Shown in pieces: positions 36,129-43,780 of a DNA stretch of 64,000 nucleotides. The DNA lies in NCBI GenBank assembly GCA_030418545.1, contig QAIB01000005.1:248001-312000 (forward strand), in the 5' to 3' direction. The position numbers were made by a program, and so were the translations under genes. The stretch comes from Xenophilus aerolatus (GTDB taxonomy: Bacteria; Pseudomonadota; Gammaproteobacteria; Burkholderiales; Burkholderiaceae_C). Position 1 is the stretch's first letter. The number at the start of each line of letters is the position of its first letter. The notes under the pieces are model-generated. The model was not told the origin of the DNA, did not search any database, and saw nothing but the letters and a program-made list of their open reading frames with translations.

Positions 36129-36905
36129 TCAGCCCTTGGTGACCTTGCCGGCCTTGCCTTCGAGGAAGGCGCGCACGCGTTCCTTGGCGTCGGGTGCGTC
36201 CTGCACGATGCCGGAAATCAGCGCCTCGGTGAAGAAGCCGTGGTCGGCCGGCTGCTCGGCGATGCGCGGCAGCGCGTGCATCAGCGCGTAATTGGTCAGC
36301 GGAGCGTTGGTGGCGACGCGGCGGGCGATCTCGATCGCCTTGTCGAGCGCGGCGCCCTCGGGCACCAGGTACTGGGCGAAGTTGGCGCGCTCGCCGTCCT
36401 CGGCGTTGTAGACACGGCCGGTCATCATCATGTCGGTCATGCGGGCCACGCCGATGAGCTTGGGAATGCGCACCGAGCCGCCGCCGCCCACGAAGATGCC
36501 GCGCGAACCCTCGGGCAGCGCATAGAAGGTGGAGGCATCGGCCACGCGGATGTGGCAGGCGCTCGCCAGCTCGAGCCCGCCGCCGACCACGGCGCCGTGC
36601 AGCGCGGCGACCACGGGCACCGGGCCCTGCTCGATGCAGGCCAGCGCCTGGTGCCACATGCGCGAGTGCATCAGGCCCTGGCCGGCGTCGCGCTCCTTGA
36701 TCTCCGACAGGTCGAGGCCGGCGCAGAAGTGCGGGCCCTCGCCGTCGATGACGACGGCACGCACCGACGATGGCAGGTTCTGGAAGGTGTCGCGCAGGGC
36801 GAGGATGAGCGCGTCGTTCAGCGCGTTGCGCTTGCTCGCGCGGGTCAGGCGCACGATGGCGATGTCGCCCTGGAGGTCGAGTTGGAGATCTGCGGAAGTG
36901 CTCAT
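36129..36905 (-). CDS. Crotonase/enoyl-CoA hydratase family protein
   Basis: A 258-residue crotonase. The oxyanion-hole segments are GPHFCAGLDLSEI and HGAVVGGGLELASAC; the position of the second catalytic Glu reads LPEGSRGIFVGGGGS. It is first in the catabolic operon, divergent from an amidohydrolase gene. It could hydrate hydroxycinnamoyl-CoA, either as a simple hydratase followed by the SDR dehydrogenase, or as a hydratase-lyase (Ech) releasing the aldehyde. The absence of a vanillin dehydrogenase gene nearby and the presence of SDR and acyl-CoA dehydrogenase genes favour the first. Confidence 0.9.
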   Translation of the reverse strand: MSTSADLQLDLQGDIAIVRLTRASKRNALNDALILALRDTFQNLPSSVRAVVIDGEGPHFCAGLDLSEIKERDAGQGLMHSRMWHQALACIEQGPVPVVAALHGAVVGGGLELASACHIRVADASTFYALPEGSRGIFVGGGGSVRIPKLIGVARMTDMMMTGRVYNAEDGERANFAQYLVPEGAALDKAIEIARRVATNAPLTNYALMHALPRIAEQPADHGFFTEALISGIVQDAPDAKERVRAFLEGKAGKVTKG

Positions 36906-36938
36906 GGGGGCGTCATCATTGCGGTCTGGGAGTGAATC

Positions 36939-36961
36939 GATTATGGTTATGGAAAATAATC
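36939..36961. promoter_or_regulatory. AT-rich inverted repeat between crotonase and amidohydrolase genes
   Basis: GATTAT at 36939-36944 and ATAATC at 36956-36961 flank an 11-base spacer in an otherwise GC-rich 115-bp divergent intergenic region. Size and AT-richness fit a MarR-family operator, and a MarR gene lies at the far end of the same operon. Binding is an inference. Confidence 0.45.
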
Positions 36962-37020
36962 AATTCAAGCGCCGCATCGGCCCGCCGACTCAGTACTTAC
37001 CCGAACCCCGGAGACACGCC

Positions 37021-37902
37021 ATGGACATCGACAACCTCATCGCCATCGACATGCACACCCATGCCGAGGTGAGCTGCTGGAACCCCTTCGACAACTACGG
37101 CGAGGAGTACGACCGCGCGGCCGACAAGTACTTCAAGTCGGGCCGCCGCCCGACCATTCAGGAAAGCATCGACTACTACCGCGAGCGCAGGATCGGCCTG
37201 GTGATGTTCATGGTCGATGCCGAGTCGAACATGGGCCGCCGCCGCATCCCGAACGAGGAGATCGCCGAGGCGGCGCAGAAGAACAGCGACGTCATGATCG
37301 CCTTCGGCAGCATCGACCCGCACAAGGGCAAGATGGGTGCGCGCGAGGCGCGCCGGCTGATCGAGGAGCACGGCGTCAAGGGCTTCAAGTTCCACCCCAC
37401 GGTGCAGGGCTACCACCCCTACGACAGGATGGCCTGGCCGATCTACGAGGTGATCGCCGAATACAAGCTGCCCGCCGTCTTCCACACCGGGCACAGCGGC
37501 ATCGGCTCGGGCATGCGCTGCGGCGGCGGCCTGCGGCTGGAGTACAGCAACCCGATGCACCTGGACGACGTCGCGATCGACTTCCCCGACATGCAGATCA
37601 TCATGGCGCACCCCAGCTTCCCGTGGCAGGACGAGGCGCTGTCGGTGGCCACGCACAAGCCCAACGTGTGGATCGACCTGTCGGGCTGGAGCCCGAAGTA
37701 CTTCCCGAAGCAGCTGGTGCAGTACGCCAACACGCTGCTCAAGGACCGCATCCTCTTCGGCAGCGACTACCCGCTCATCACGCCCGACCGCTGGATGAAG
37801 GACTTCGAAGATGCCGGCTTCAAGCCCGAGGTGATGCCCGGCATCCTCAAGGGCAATGCGATGCGCTTGCTGAAGCTGTCGGGCAGCTCAGCCGCGGCCT
37901 GA
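37021..37902 (+). CDS. Amidohydrolase-family protein (COG2159, decarboxylase/hydrolase type)
   Basis: A 293-residue TIM-barrel metallohydrolase. The metal motif is at the very N terminus, IDMHTHAEVS; FKFHPTVQGYHP, PAVFHTGHSG, IMAHPSFPW and FGSDYPLITPDRW supply the remaining His and Asp ligands, as in the ACMSD/gamma-resorcylate decarboxylase branch. The ATG at 37021 has GGAGA eight to twelve bases upstream. It is divergent from the feruloyl-CoA operon with a shared regulatory region, so it probably acts on a product of that route, perhaps a decarboxylation or ring-acid step. The exact reaction is unknown. Confidence 0.87.
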   Translation: MDIDNLIAIDMHTHAEVSCWNPFDNYGEEYDRAADKYFKSGRRPTIQESIDYYRERRIGLVMFMVDAESNMGRRRIPNEEIAEAAQKNSDVMIAFGSIDPHKGKMGAREARRLIEEHGVKGFKFHPTVQGYHPYDRMAWPIYEVIAEYKLPAVFHTGHSGIGSGMRCGGGLRLEYSNPMHLDDVAIDFPDMQIIMAHPSFPWQDEALSVATHKPNVWIDLSGWSPKYFPKQLVQYANTLLKDRILFGSDYPLITPDRWMKDFEDAGFKPEVMPGILKGNAMRLLKLSGSSAAA

Positions 37903-37909
37903 GCGGATC

Positions 37910-37972
37910 TGCTATCGAAGGCATAGCTGTCCGCACAGGAGGGACGGGCGTCAGGCCCGGATTTCCTTCGGA
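37910..37972 (+). repeat. 63-bp dispersed repeat, copy 3
   Basis: Starts TGCTATCGAAGGCATAGCTG. It fills the gap between the amidohydrolase stop and the converging kefC-like gene and runs into the latter, so its far end encodes the last residues and the stop codon of that protein. Confidence 0.75.
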
Positions 37973-39816
37973 TCCTCGGCGTGCTCTTCGCGCAGCTCCG
38001 GGTCCCAGTGGCGGCCCGAGCGCTGCTGGCGCTGCTCGCGCTCGCGCGCCATCTGCTCCTCGAACTGCTGGCGCCCTTCCTTGGCCACCGCGATCAGCTT
38101 GGCGCGGTCCTTGTAGTGCGGGTAGCTGGCCTCCGCGATCTGGATGTTCCGGCGCCTGAAGCGCATGGCCGTCTCGCGTGCCTCGTGCGCCGGCCAGCCC
38201 AGCGACTCGAGCACCGAGCGGGCGCTGCGCAGCGAGGACTCGAACACCTCGCGCTCGGCCATGTCCACGCCACGGTCGCGCAGCTGGTAGTAGTGGCCCA
38301 TGTTGCGGGCGCGGGCGACGATCTTCGCCTGCGGGAAGTTCTCCTGCACCAGGTCGACGATCTCCATCGAGGTCTCGATCTCGTCCACCGCCACCACGAT
38401 GACCTTGGCCGTCGCGCCGCCGGCGATGCGCAGCAGGTCCAGGCGCGTCGCGTCGCCGTAGAAGACGCGAAAGCCGAACTCGCGCAGGCCCTCGACCGTG
38501 TCGGGGTCGTGGTCCAGCACCGTGACCCGCATGCCCTGCGACAGCAGCACCCGCCCGACGATCTGGCCGTAGCGGCCGAAGCCGCAGATCAGCACCTTCG
38601 CCTCCTGCTGCTCCGAGATCTCCTCCAGCTCGGTGGGCGGCTTCTCGCGGTAGCGCACCAGCACGTAGCGGTCGATGGCCACCAGCAGCAGCGGCGACAC
38701 CAGCATCGACAGCGCCACCGCGCCGATCAGCAGCGAGGTCGTCTCGGCCGGCAGCACCTGCGGGCCGGCGGCCTGGAACACGACGAAGGCGAATTCGCCC
38801 CCCTGCGCCAGCAGCAGCGTGAACACCGGCCGCTGCACCTTGGGTATGTCCATCGCCTTGGCCAGCAGGTAGATGACGACGAACTTCACCGCCATGAAGC
38901 CGAGCACCAGCGCGGCGATGAGCAGGGGGTGCGCGAGCACCACGCCGAAATCGATGCTCATGCCGACCGCGATGAAGAACAGCCCCAGCAGCAGCCCCTT
39001 GAAGGGCTCGATGTCGGTCTCGAGTTCGCGCCGGTACTCGCTCTCGGCCAGCAGCACGCCTGCGAGGAAGGCGCCCAGCGCCATCGACAGGCCCACGAAC
39101 TGCATCAGTGCCGCGATCGCCACCACCAGCAGCAGCGCGGTGGCGGTGAAGATCTCGGGCGTGTTGCTGCGCGCGATCCAGCGCAGCAGCGGGCGCAACA
39201 GCAGGCGGCCGCCGAGGATGATGCCGGCGATCACGCCGACGATCTTGGCGGCCTCGATGGCGCGGTCGGGCGCGGCGATGGGCACATGGTCGGTGCTGCC
39301 GGCGAGCAGGGGCAGCAGGGCGAGGATGGGAATGGCGGCCACGTCCTGGAACAGCAGGATCGAGAAGCCGGCCTGGCCGCTCGCGGTCTTGAGCAGGTTG
39401 CGCTCGCCGAACACCTGCAGCGCGATCGCGGTGGACGACAGCGCCAGCCCCAGCGACGCCACCAGCGACACGCGCCAGTCCACACCCAGCGCGCAGCCGA
39501 TGGCGAACAGCACCGCGGCGCAACCGAGCACCTGGGCCGTGCCCCAGCCGAAGATGGGCCGCCGCAGGTTCCACAGCCGCTTGGGCTCGAGTTCCAGGCC
39601 AACCAGGAAGAGCATCAGCACGACGCCGAACTCGGCGAAGTGCAGGACGTCCTCGACGCTGGACACCAGGCCCAGGCCCGAGGGGCCGATCGCGATGCCG
39701 GCCACCAGGTAGCCGATGATGGCGCCCAACCCCAGTGCGCGCGACAGCGGCACCACGATGACGGCGGCACTCAGGTAGATGAGGCTGTTGGTCAGCCAGG
39801 CGGGGGCGTGTTCCAT
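37951..39816 (-). CDS. KefC-type monovalent cation/H+ antiporter with RCK domain
   Basis: A 621-residue K+ efflux protein. About 12 membrane helices make a CPA2 exchanger domain with IGYLVAGIAIGPSGLGLV, ALSSTAIALQVF and LFFIAVGMSIDFG; then an RCK domain with the nucleotide motif ICGFGRYGQIVGRVLL and GDATRLDLLRIAG. A charged C-terminal tail (EEQMAREREQRQQRSGR) follows. It is preceded by a KefF-like gene whose stop overlaps its start (TGATG), matching the KefF-KefC pairing that protects cells from electrophiles by glutathione-gated K+ loss. That gating is known for E. coli and inferred here. Confidence 0.92.
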   Translation of the reverse strand: MEHAPAWLTNSLIYLSAAVIVVPLSRALGLGAIIGYLVAGIAIGPSGLGLVSSVEDVLHFAEFGVVLMLFLVGLELEPKRLWNLRRPIFGWGTAQVLGCAAVLFAIGCALGVDWRVSLVASLGLALSSTAIALQVFGERNLLKTASGQAGFSILLFQDVAAIPILALLPLLAGSTDHVPIAAPDRAIEAAKIVGVIAGIILGGRLLLRPLLRWIARSNTPEIFTATALLLVVAIAALMQFVGLSMALGAFLAGVLLAESEYRRELETDIEPFKGLLLGLFFIAVGMSIDFGVVLAHPLLIAALVLGFMAVKFVVIYLLAKAMDIPKVQRPVFTLLLAQGGEFAFVVFQAAGPQVLPAETTSLLIGAVALSMLVSPLLLVAIDRYVLVRYREKPPTELEEISEQQEAKVLICGFGRYGQIVGRVLLSQGMRVTVLDHDPDTVEGLREFGFRVFYGDATRLDLLRIAGGATAKVIVVAVDEIETSMEIVDLVQENFPQAKIVARARNMGHYYQLRDRGVDMAEREVFESSLRSARSVLESLGWPAHEARETAMRFRRRNIQIAEASYPHYKDRAKLIAVAKEGRQQFEEQMAREREQRQQRSGRHWDPELREEHAEDPKEIRA

Positions 39817-40571
39817 CAGCGTGCCTCTCGGGCCAGCGCGCCAGGGGCGATCGCGGCGCCCGGCGTCCTCGCGCGGCCCAGCGTGTCCTGCAGGGCGGTG
39901 AAGAAGGCGCGGCCGGCGGGGTGGTCGCCCGTGTGGCTGGCATCGGCGGGCCGGTCGGAACCGGGCACCTCGCAGGTCGGGCAGGCGCCCAGTTCGTCCA
40001 TCTCGGGCCACTGCGGGTAGCTGGCGAGCCGGTCGGCGAAGGTCTTCACATGGGCCACCACCTCCGCCTCGGGCGCGCTGCGCGCGCCGTGCAGCACCAG
40101 CGGTGGCAGGAAGCGCATGCCGCACAGGGCGGCGGTCTGCTCGTAGGGGGGCAGGAAGGCGTCGAAGAAGTAGCGGTTGTAGCTCGTGGGGTGGTAGCTG
40201 GCCTCGGGGCCGCCGGTGGTGGCGACCAGCCACAGGTCCTTGCCGCGCAGCGCGTGGCCGCCCTGGCCGTAGGCCCATCCGTAGGTGAGCACATCGTCGA
40301 GCCAGAGCTTCTGCAGCGGCGGCATCGAGTACCACTGGATCGGGTGCAGCATCACCAGCAAGTCGGCCCGCGCCAGCCGTTCCTGCTCGACCTCGACGTC
40401 GATGGCGTAGTCGGGATAGGTGGCATACAGGTCGTTGACGTCCACGCCCGGCACCTCGCGGGCGGCCGCCAGCAGCCGGCGGTTCACGCGCGAGTCGCGC
40501 CAGCGCGGGTGGGCGGCCAGCAGGTAGATGGACGCAGGACTCCCCGGAGTCTTCGGTGTTGTTGTCGTCAT
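39816..40571 (-). CDS. KefF-like NAD(P)H oxidoreductase, extended C terminus
   Basis: A flavodoxin-fold quinone reductase, 251 residues. IYLLAAHPRWRDSRVNRRLL is the FMN-binding start, LVMLHPIQWYSMPPLQKLW and TTGGPEASYHPTSYN complete the active site. KefF of E. coli is about 176 residues; here about 60 residues follow the core and include CPTC and a polar tail of unknown role. The overlap with the antiporter gene indicates coupled expression as ancillary activator. An ATG upstream at 40652 is open but not supported by homology-like sequence. Confidence 0.88.
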   Translation of the reverse strand: MTTTTPKTPGSPASIYLLAAHPRWRDSRVNRRLLAAAREVPGVDVNDLYATYPDYAIDVEVEQERLARADLLVMLHPIQWYSMPPLQKLWLDDVLTYGWAYGQGGHALRGKDLWLVATTGGPEASYHPTSYNRYFFDAFLPPYEQTAALCGMRFLPPLVLHGARSAPEAEVVAHVKTFADRLASYPQWPEMDELGACPTCEVPGSDRPADASHTGDHPAGRAFFTALQDTLGRARTPGAAIAPGALAREAR

Positions 40572-40675
40572 GGCCGCGAACATAGCGCAAGCCGGCCGCC
40601 CGCGCCGCGCGCAGGACGGCGCCGCCTGCCAGGCTCTACCATCGGCCCCCATCGCACGTTGCAGGAGTCGCTGCC

Positions 40676-41299
40676 ATGCCGGTCGTTCTGGTCGCCAATC
40701 CCAAGGGCGGCGTGGGCAAATCCACGCTCGCGACGAACATCGCGGGCTATTTCGCCAGCCAGGGCCATGCCGTGATGCTGGGCGACATCGACCGCCAGCA
40801 GTCCTCGCGCCTGTGGCTGGGGCTGCGGCCGTCGGCGGCGGCGCCGATCCGCAGCTGGGGTGCGAACGCCGACGGCGACCTGCTCAAGCCGCCGCCCGGC
40901 ACCACCCATGCGGTGCTCGATTCGCCGGCCGGGCTGCACGGCAAGCGCCTGAAGGAGGTGCTGGCGCTGGCCGACGCGGTGGTGGTGCCGCTGCAGCCGA
41001 GCATCTTCGACATCTATGCCACGCGCGATTTCCTCGACCGGCTGGCCGAGCGCACGGCGGGCACGCGCACACGGGTCGGGCTGGTCGGCATGCGGGTGGA
41101 CGCGCGCACGCTGGCGGCCGAGCGCCTGCGCGAGTTCGTCGGCCAGCTCGGCCTGCCGGTGGTGGCCGAGCTGCGCGACACCCAGAACTACGTGCAACTG
41201 GCGGCGCGCGGGCTCACGCTCTACGACATCGCGCCGGGCCGCGTGCAGCGCGACCTGGAACAGTGGCAGCCCCTGACGGCCTGGCTGGACGCGCGCTGA
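40676..41299 (+). CDS. Solo ParA-family ATPase
   Basis: A 207-residue ParA/MinD-type ATPase. The deviant Walker A, KGGVGKST, is at residues 10-17; the Walker A' region reads DIDRQQSSRLW and the Walker B region VLDSPAGLHG. There is no ParB or other partner nearby, so it is not obviously a replicon partition gene; solo members position diverse cargo such as chemotaxis clusters or pili, or are undefined. It is divergent from the kefF-like gene and followed by a MaoC gene. Confidence 0.88.
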   Translation: MPVVLVANPKGGVGKSTLATNIAGYFASQGHAVMLGDIDRQQSSRLWLGLRPSAAAPIRSWGANADGDLLKPPPGTTHAVLDSPAGLHGKRLKEVLALADAVVVPLQPSIFDIYATRDFLDRLAERTAGTRTRVGLVGMRVDARTLAAERLREFVGQLGLPVVAELRDTQNYVQLAARGLTLYDIAPGRVQRDLEQWQPLTAWLDAR

Positions 41300-41370
41300 G
41301 GTGAATCCCTGAGCCGGCTTGTCGCGGCGCCGACATCGCGGCCTGCGCCGCCGGCGCCAGAATGCGCCGC

Positions 41371-41832
41371 ATGACGAAGAAGACCTTCCAGACCCTTCAG
41401 GACCTGGCCGCCTGCGTCGGCCAGCAGGTGGCGACCAGCGACTGGATCACCGTGACGCAGGAACAGGTGAACCAGTTCGCCGAGGCGACGGGCGACCACC
41501 AGTGGATCCACGTCGACGTCGAGCGGGCCAAGGCCGGGCCCTTCGGCGCGCCGATCGCGCACGGCTTTCTCACGCTGTCGCTGCTGCCGAAGATCTTCGA
41601 GGCCGGCGTCGAGGTGGTCGAGTCGCGCATGGGCGTGAACTACGGCCTCAACCGCGTGCGCTTCATGTCGCCGGTGCCGGTGGGCAGCCGCCTGCGCGGC
41701 CACATGAAGCTGCTGTCGAGCGAGCCGATCGACGGCGGCGGCCTGCAGATGGTGTGGGAGACCACCATCGAGCTCGAAGGCGCCACCAAGCCGGCCTGCG
41801 TGGCCGAATCGGTGGTGCGGCGCTACCCTTAA
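41371..41832 (+). CDS. MaoC-family (R)-specific enoyl-CoA hydratase-like protein
   Basis: A 153-residue single hot-dog domain protein. The catalytic motif is VNQFAEATGDHQWIHVD with Asp and His, followed by PFGAPIAHGFLTLSLLP. This size and motif match the NodN/MaoC dehydratases that hydrate trans-2-enoyl-CoA. An ATG three codons earlier (41362) is equally possible. It is the last gene before a long palindromic intergenic sequence. Confidence 0.9.
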   Translation: MTKKTFQTLQDLAACVGQQVATSDWITVTQEQVNQFAEATGDHQWIHVDVERAKAGPFGAPIAHGFLTLSLLPKIFEAGVEVVESRMGVNYGLNRVRFMSPVPVGSRLRGHMKLLSSEPIDGGGLQMVWETTIELEGATKPACVAESVVRRYP

Positions 41833-41992
41833 GAAGCCGTGAACGAATCCGTCATGCCCGCTCGCCCTGCCAAAACACACCCACTCGGCGTTGCAAATGC
41901 TCGCCATAGCCCTTGCTATGGCTGCGCTTTGCGCCTTGATTGGGCGTGTTTTCGCAGTCCGCTCGGTCACGCCGAATTCATTCACAGCTTCT
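41832..41992. repeat. 160-bp imperfect palindrome between maoC-like and DUF4148 genes
   Basis: Two arms of roughly 75-78 bases are inverted copies: the left begins AGAAGCCGTGAACGAATCCG and the right ends in its near complement (CGAATTCATTCACAGCTTCT). The centre is GCCATAGCCCTTGCTATGGC, a perfect 8-base dyad with a four-base loop. Inner parts share AAAACACACCCA / TGGGCGTGTTTT and GCAAATGCTCG / GGCTGCGCTTTGC with a few mismatches. No coding sequence is present. Confidence 0.8.
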
Positions 41993-42012
41993 GAGGGCGG
42001 CGCCGCGCCCGC

Positions 42013-42300
42013 TCACATCGGCATGCCGATGGTGCCGTAGCTGGCCGAACCGCGGCGGGCCGCGGCCACAGCGCCGGCGCGCACGGCTTCGCGGTCGATG
42101 TTGCCGGCGGTCTGGCGCTGGACACCAGTGCCGCCGTTGCCGATCGGCTGTGCCTGGCGGGCCTGGGCCTGCACCTCGGCGCGCGAGAGCGTCGGCTGGA
42201 AGGGGGCGGGCGGGTTGGGGTTCTGTTCGCCCTGGAAGGCCTGGGCGCCGGTGGCGGCGACGAGGGCAAGGGCGGCGAGGCTGAGGGACATGCGCGTCAT
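42013..42300 (-). CDS. DUF4148-type small periplasmic protein
   Basis: A 95-residue exported protein. From the ATG at 42300, preceded by AGGAG, the signal peptide is MTRMSLSLAALALVAATGAQA. The mature part has TLSRAEVQAQARQAQ, the DUF4148 core, then a Gly-rich tail. It is the second member in this window, shorter than the one at 18.3 kb. Function unknown; it lies alone, ending within 21 bp of the large palindrome. Confidence 0.82.
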   Translation of the reverse strand: MTRMSLSLAALALVAATGAQAFQGEQNPNPPAPFQPTLSRAEVQAQARQAQPIGNGGTGVQRQTAGNIDREAVRAGAVAAARRGSASYGTIGMPM

Positions 42301-42402
42301 GGCGGACTCCTGGAAAGGTTGGACGAAGGGGCGTGGCGCACGGCGCGCCACCCTTGTCCATACGCCGCGGCCGCCGGTGCGGATTCAGCCGGGGAGGGTG
42401 TT

Positions 42403-42465
42403 TTCAAGCCAAATCGGCCGCAAGCCCTCGTCCTGCTTGCGCGAGCAGCTATGAATTTGATAGTG
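42403..42465 (-). repeat. 63-bp dispersed repeat, copy 4
   Basis: On the minus strand it runs from CACTATCAAATTCATAGCTG to GATTTGGCTTGAA. The TAG stop codon of trmL (42449-42451) is the TAG of the repeat's ATAGCTG motif, and the last few residues of TrmL come from the repeat. Confidence 0.75.
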
Positions 42466-42928
42466 GATCGCCGAAGCCGTTCTGCCGCCAGGCTTCGAAC
42501 ACCGTGACCGCGACGGCATTCGACAGGTTCAGGCTGCGCTGGCCCGGCCGCATCGGCAGGCGCAGCAGCTGGGCCGGCGGGAAGCGCTCGCGCAGCTCCG
42601 GCGCGAGGCCGCGCGTCTCGGCCCCGAACACCAGCCAGTCGCCGGGCTGGAAGGCCGTGCCGTGCACGCTGCCGGTGCCACGGGTGCTCAGGCCGAAGAC
42701 CCGCGCGGGATCGGGCCGGCAGGCGGCGAGGAAGGCGTTCCAGTCCGCATGGCGGCGCACCTCGGCGTACTCGTGGTAGTCGAGCCCGGCCCGGCGCAGC
42801 AGGCGGTCGTCCATCGAGAAGCCCAGCGGTTCGATCAGGTGCAAGTCGCAGCCGGTGTTGGCGGCGAGCCGGATCACGTTGCCGGTGTTGGGCGGGATCT
42901 CGGGCTCCACCAGGACGATGTGGAACAT
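42449..42928 (-). CDS. trmL: tRNA (cytidine/uridine-2'-O-)-methyltransferase TrmL
   Basis: A 159-residue SPOUT methyltransferase that 2'-O-methylates the wobble base of tRNA-Leu isoacceptors. The sequence MFHIVLVEPEIPPNTGNVIRLAANTG is split across the conserved N-P-x-N-x-G-N and R motifs; LVFGAETRGLAPEL and LPMRPGQRSLNLSNAVAV form the trefoil knot that binds S-adenosylmethionine. Length is normal for TrmL. Its C terminus, after the knot (NGFGDPLSNS), overlaps a dispersed repeat copy, an addition with no likely effect on the core. Confidence 0.94.
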   Translation of the reverse strand: MFHIVLVEPEIPPNTGNVIRLAANTGCDLHLIEPLGFSMDDRLLRRAGLDYHEYAEVRRHADWNAFLAACRPDPARVFGLSTRGTGSVHGTAFQPGDWLVFGAETRGLAPELRERFPPAQLLRLPMRPGQRSLNLSNAVAVTVFEAWRQNGFGDPLSNS

Positions 42929-42983
42929 GAATGGGCGCGGGAGGGTGGGGCGCGAAGGATAGCCGCCCCGGCCGGTCGAAGGG

Positions 42984-43697
42984 TCAGGGGGCCGGCGTGC
43001 GCGCGAGCACCAGCGCGTCGACGTACCGGGCGCCGGCTTCGCGCAGCACCTGCGCGGCGGCGGCGAGCGAGGCGCCGGTGGTCATCACGTCGTCGACCAG
43101 CAGCACGCGGCTGCTGTCGACCTCGGCCCGGCGCAGCGGCTCGAGGGCGAAGGCCCCGCGCAGGTTGCGCAGGCGCTGGGCGCGCGGCAGGCCGGCCTGG
43201 GCGGGCGTGTCGCGCACACGCAGGAGCAGGGTGGCGTCGCAGCGGCCGGGCGCCAGCCGGCGCGCGAGCGCGAGGGCCTGGTTGAAGCCGCGCTCGCGCA
43301 GCCGCTGCGCGAAGAGCGGCATGGGCAGCACGAGTTCGGCCGCCTCCAGCGCCGGCTCGGCCCAGGGCGTGGCGCGCATCAGGGTCGCCAGCGGTGTGGC
43401 CCAGCCGGCCTCGCCCTGGAATTTGAAGCGGGCGATGCAGTCGGTCCAGGGCCAGGCATAGTCGCAGGCGGCCAGGCAGGCATCCAGCGGCGGCGGGTGG
43501 CGCAGGCAGGCGCCGCAATGCGCCACGCCCGCCGGCACGCGCAGCGCACAGGTGCGGCAGCGCGGCACCGGCTGGGCGAAGCGGGCCACGCAGGCATCGC
43601 ACAGGGTGCGGGCGGGCCAGGCGTGGCAGACGGCGCACTGGCTGGGCAGGCCGCCGAGCCAGGAGCGGAACAGCCGTGCAGGAGAAAGGGTGGGCAT
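42984..43697 (-). CDS. comF: ComF-family phosphoribosyltransferase-like protein
   Basis: A 237-residue ComF protein, associated with DNA uptake in competent bacteria. The N-terminal half has a cysteine cluster (CAVCHAWPARTLCDAC, then CRTC and CGAC) that should bind zinc. The C-terminal phosphoribosyltransferase domain has ERGFNQALALAR and the PRPP loop VLLVDDVMTTGASLAAAA. The position next to a BioC-like methyltransferase is common in betaproteobacteria. Whether this organism is competent is not shown here. Confidence 0.9.
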   Translation of the reverse strand: MPTLSPARLFRSWLGGLPSQCAVCHAWPARTLCDACVARFAQPVPRCRTCALRVPAGVAHCGACLRHPPPLDACLAACDYAWPWTDCIARFKFQGEAGWATPLATLMRATPWAEPALEAAELVLPMPLFAQRLRERGFNQALALARRLAPGRCDATLLLRVRDTPAQAGLPRAQRLRNLRGAFALEPLRRAEVDSSRVLLVDDVMTTGASLAAAAQVLREAGARYVDALVLARTPAP

Positions 43698-43780
43698 GCC
43701 TTCCTATACTGGCGCGCTTTCGCGATGCCGGCCTCCCCGCCATTGGGGCTTGCGCCCGGCATTCGTGACCTTTTTGCCCC

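Noticed and set aside
40676-41299. Plasmid or second-replicon partition locus
   Set aside because: ParA stands alone without parB, parS-like repeats or a replication gene nearby.
41832-41992. CRISPR array or tRNA in the palindromic region
   Set aside because: There is only one inverted pair, no evenly spaced direct repeats, and no cloverleaf with a T-loop sequence.
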